From a bacterium (GTDB taxonomy: Archaea > Nanoarchaeota > Nanoarchaeia > Woesearchaeales > UBA10216), in contig JAAGZO010000239.1 in the NCBI GenBank assembly GCA_024206195.1, forward strand, positions 1 to 5,863: a stretch of DNA of 5,863 nt, read 5' to 3'. Of the stretch, positions 4,636 to 5,863 are shown piece after piece. Numbering within the stretch: position 1 is the first letter of the stretch; each line of letters begins with the position of its first letter. Both the position numbers and the translations under genes were made by a program. Under the pieces are notes generated by a model that did no database searches, was not told the DNA's origin, and was given only the letters and a program-made list of their open reading frames with translations.

Positions 4636-4943
4636 ACTACCTCCTCTATTAATTCATAGATTTTAGCCTCAAGTATACTATAGTCTACAACAATACATGG
4701 GCAATTATAATTGCAACCCCTAAATGTATCATCTTCAGATACAAATTCATCTTCATCATACTCTTGCGGAGTATCCGCAAGGGACAAGAACTCATGGAAA
4801 CAATCGTCTCTTGACCAGACTCCAGGAATACCTAAAGATCTAGCTATAATTATAGGACAAGTACGAATCTCATCTGAGCAAGATCCATTTAATCTAACCA
4901 ATAATTCTTCTAAAACGGCTTTTTGATAATCTGTAATAGCCAT
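4632..4943 (-). CDS. 103-residue acidic protein of unknown function
   Basis: The ATG follows AAGGAGG with a 4-base spacer, and this Shine-Dalgarno overlaps the stop codon of the 26-residue membrane peptide (TAAGGAGG), so the genes are probably translated in sequence. The protein starts MAITDYQKAVLEELLVRLNG, is rich in Asp and Glu, and carries six Cys including a C-NYN-C-P-C cluster near residues 77-83. The acidic middle (EYDEDEFVSEDD, about 62-73) could mimic nucleic acid or bind a basic partner, which is speculation. No family is recognised. Close to its end, codons for VDYSI are written by palindromic element copy 7, and the TGA overlaps the next start by four bases. Confidence 0.82.
   Translation of the reverse strand: MAITDYQKAVLEELLVRLNGSCSDEIRTCPIIIARSLGIPGVWSRDDCFHEFLSLADTPQEYDEDEFVSEDDTFRGCNYNCPCIVVDYSILEAKIYELIEEVV
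4673..4688 (-). promoter_or_regulatory. Palindromic element, copy 7 (3' end of 103-residue gene)
   Basis: On the minus strand GTAGAC-TATA-GTATAC, flanked by TT on the 5' side. It is identical at the core to copies 2, 4 and 6 but lies in coding sequence, where it encodes VDYSI near the C-terminus. It is 38 bases upstream of the zinc-ribbon-like gene starting at 4635, so it can serve that overlapping gene as the others serve theirs. Confidence 0.75.
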
Positions 4944-4952
4944 ACTACCTCC

Positions 4953-5033
4953 TTATCCAAAAATTAATTCAAAGATACTCCAAAGTATCCCGATGATGGC
5001 ACAAACGATGATAAAATCTAAAGATGCTATCAT
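4953..5033 (-). CDS. 26-residue single-span membrane peptide
   Basis: A very short gene whose ATG overlaps the TGA of the preceding basic-protein gene (ATGA, 5030-5033). AAGGAG lies 8 bases upstream within that gene, and the next gene's Shine-Dalgarno overlaps its own stop. This tight packing on both sides supports real translation. The peptide opens MIASLDFIIVCAIIGILWSI and finishes with a few more mainly hydrophobic residues, predicting one transmembrane helix from about residue 6 to 25 with almost no soluble part. It is the second membrane peptide in this window; the other follows the polymerase. No family is recognised. Membrane-targeted host interference or assembly with a larger membrane protein are possibilities the sequence cannot distinguish. 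Confidence 0.72.
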   Translation of the reverse strand: MIASLDFIIVCAIIGILWSIFELIFG

Positions 5034-5191
5034 TCTGCTTTTCTCCTTAATGCCTTTGGACGTTTACGAACTCCATCCTTTACAGGAATGCTCACTTGTT
5101 CCGGTTTATAATGCGAGATACAGACCTCTTCTTCCCTGACCCTATTCCTTGCCTTCTGATTCTTTAGATAACGTGCGCCTGTTTGGTTCAT
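5030..5191 (-). CDS. 53-residue basic protein, first gene of the small-gene cluster
   Basis: The frame is open from an ATG at 5230, but that codon lies at the edge of palindromic element copy 8 and has no ribosome binding site. The ATG at 5191 has AAAGGAG six bases upstream and is the better start, giving 53 residues. The protein begins MNQTGARYLKNQKARNRVRE and ends in a strongly basic tail (GVRKRPKALRRKAE), suggesting nucleic acid binding; no known domain is seen. It is the first gene after the terminator at 5280-5246, so a promoter should lie between 5246 and 5191. I see no good -35/-10 pair there, except that element copy 8 itself contains TATACT. The TGA overlaps the next gene as ATGA. 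Confidence 0.75.
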   Translation of the reverse strand: MNQTGARYLKNQKARNRVREEEVCISHYKPEQVSIPVKDGVRKRPKALRRKAE

Positions 5192-5212
5192 ATTTTCTCC
5201 TTTGTTCGTTTT

Positions 5213-5228
5213 GTATACCCTAGTATAC
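5213..5228 (-). promoter_or_regulatory. Palindromic element, copy 8 (start of small-gene cluster)
   Basis: On the minus strand GTATAC-TAGG-GTATAC followed by AA, two perfect half-sites with a centre unlike the others. It sits between the terminator at 5280-5246 and the ribosome binding site of the gene starting at 5191, the only non-coding stretch where a promoter for the cluster could lie. It includes TATACT, one base from a sigma-70 -10 box, but no convincing -35 box precedes it. Confidence 0.72.
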
Positions 5229-5245
5229 ATTTTGGTTAAACACTT

Positions 5246-5280
5246 AAATAAAGGCTATAGAATCAACTCCTATAGCCCTT
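5246..5280 (-). terminator. Intrinsic terminator after the coiled-coil gene
   Basis: On the minus strand GGCTATAG (5277-5270) pairs with CTATAGCC (5260-5253) around a 9-base loop. Outer A-U and G-U pairs extend the stem, and TTTATTT follows. It lies about 20 bases after the stop codon at 5301 and before the small-gene cluster. It is AU-rich and weaker than the terminator at 393-362, so some read-through is plausible. Confidence 0.8.
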
Positions 5281-5300
5281 AAATCAGGATTTAACTAGGA

Positions 5301-5863
5301 CTAACCAAGTAAAGCTTTCTTAGTTGCTATTAATTCAGTTTTCTGGTCATCTGTACACGTCCCCGCAAGTACAGCGAACCCTTTCTGGATCATTTCCCTT
5401 GCCATTTTTGTTTTAGCGATACCACCAGTCACAGATCGGGCTTTTTCAAGGTCATTCTCGAGTTCTGTGATCCGAGCTCGAGCTATTTTTAACTCTTGTA
5501 CAGCGGTTAACTCATCGCCTTCAACACCAGATTCTACGGAACCAGATGCCGTATCTGTACCAGTCTCGGTCACTGTTTCAGGTTCCGGCGTTACTTTACC
5601 CTTACCAAGATGCTGATTTACCATCTCAATCACCGTTTTGGCGATGATTTTATTCGTAGTAACTACATTCTCCCAAATAGCTAGAACGTCCTCATCTTTC
5701 TCAATTTTACATAACGGACGGCAATGCGTTTCGGCCTTTGGTAACTCACTAGGTTTAAAATGACCTTTTAAGAGGTTATAAACACGTGTTGCGTTCATAA
5801 TCTTGTACGCATAATCCCTTGTGAAATCGAACATAGTGCCTACATAAGTCTCGAATGTAGGGA
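5301..5863 (-). CDS. Phage/plasmid-type protein with SYAY..CRPL-like N-terminal domain and coiled coil, 5' end outside window
   Basis: The frame has an ATG at 5834, but it stays open to the window edge and the nine upstream codons read PTFETYVGT. Together with MFDFTRDYAYKIMNATRVYN this reproduces the pattern TFE.Y....F...R.YAY..I.A..V, followed by ETHCRPLCKI. That arrangement is known from phage and plasmid proteins with a helix-turn-helix-like domain, some of them ParB-like or replication-linked. The gene therefore almost certainly begins beyond 5863 and is 5' partial here. Counting from the ATG at 5834, the domain covers about 1-75, a Thr/Glu/Gly-rich linker 81-108, a probable coiled coil 109-133, and a helical C-terminal segment 140-177. 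DNA binding is likely by family resemblance, the exact role is unknown. The terminator at 5280-5246 ends the unit. Confidence 0.85.
   Translation of the reverse strand, partial: PTFETYVGTMFDFTRDYAYKIMNATRVYNLLKGHFKPSELPKAETHCRPLCKIEKDEDVLAIWENVVTTNKIIAKTVIEMVNQHLGKGKVTPEPETVTETGTDTASGSVESGVEGDELTAVQELKIARARITELENDLEKARSVTGGIAKTKMAREMIQKGFAVLAGTCTDDQKTELIATKKALLG

Noticed and set aside
5192..5230. Longer start (ATG at 5230) for the basic-protein gene
   Set aside because: It begins in palindromic element copy 8 with no ribosome binding site, while ATG 5191 has AAAGGAG at ideal distance.
5191..5250. Sigma-70 promoter for the small-gene cluster
   Set aside because: TATACT in element copy 8 is a fair -10 box, but the hexamers 16-18 bases upstream match TTGACA at only about two positions.
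1..5863. CRISPR array, tRNA genes or insertion sequences
   Set aside because: No regularly spaced repeats with spacers, no cloverleaf-like sequence and no transposase or terminal inverted repeats were found in the window.

Overview
The window looks like part of a double-stranded DNA bacteriophage genome. The main reason is a complete single-subunit, T7-type RNA polymerase gene (518-3208, minus strand) with its catalytic residues intact. It is surrounded by short, tightly packed genes of mostly unknown function with strong Shine-Dalgarno sequences and overlapping stops and starts. Every gene I can support lies on the minus strand, so the text below reads from high to low coordinates. The DNA is moderately AT-rich. 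The terminators and ribosome binding sites suggest a bacterial host, but nothing here identifies it.

Layout. (1) 5863-5301: the 3' part of a gene with a phage/plasmid-type N-terminal domain and a coiled coil, closed by an intrinsic terminator at 5280-5246. (2) 5191-3237: eight small genes in a row, several below 60 codons. They encode a basic peptide (5191-5030), a 26-residue membrane peptide (5033-4953), an acidic protein (4943-4632), a zinc-ribbon-like protein (4635-4462), an 85-residue protein (4423-4166), a Cys-rich protein (4145-3903), a basic 38-residue peptide (3913-3797) and a 186-residue protein with a Cys cluster and a possible C-terminal helix-turn-helix (3797-3237). (3) 3208-518: the RNA polymerase, followed 10 bases later by a 34-residue membrane peptide (507-403). 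(4) 393-362: a very strong terminator with a UUCG loop. (5) About 240 bases of non-coding leader holding two T7-promoter-like repeats, then the start of another gene (121 to beyond the window edge).

The most unusual feature is a dispersed family of nine near-palindromes. On the minus strand the consensus is TTGTAGACTATAGTATACAA, that is two GTAKAC-type half-sites around a variable 4-base centre. Copies lie in the leader just upstream of the ribosome binding sites of the polymerase, of genes 4423 and 4145 and of the first gene of the cluster. Others lie inside the 3' part of upstream genes, in the leader of the last gene, and once in inverted orientation inside the polymerase gene. Six of the seven asymmetric copies point the same way relative to transcription. 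The centre of the commonest form, GACTATAG, resembles the CACTATAG core of T7-family promoters. The elements are therefore either the promoters of this phage's own polymerase or a multi-site operator system, like the stoperators of some temperate phages, laid over the operon.

How the parts may work together (inference): the polymerase and its small companion genes form one module bounded by terminators. The repeated elements divide the module into individually controlled units, and the polymerase may act on or be controlled through them. The leader after the terminator, with its two T7-like repeats, would start a separate, polymerase-dependent transcript for the downstream genes.
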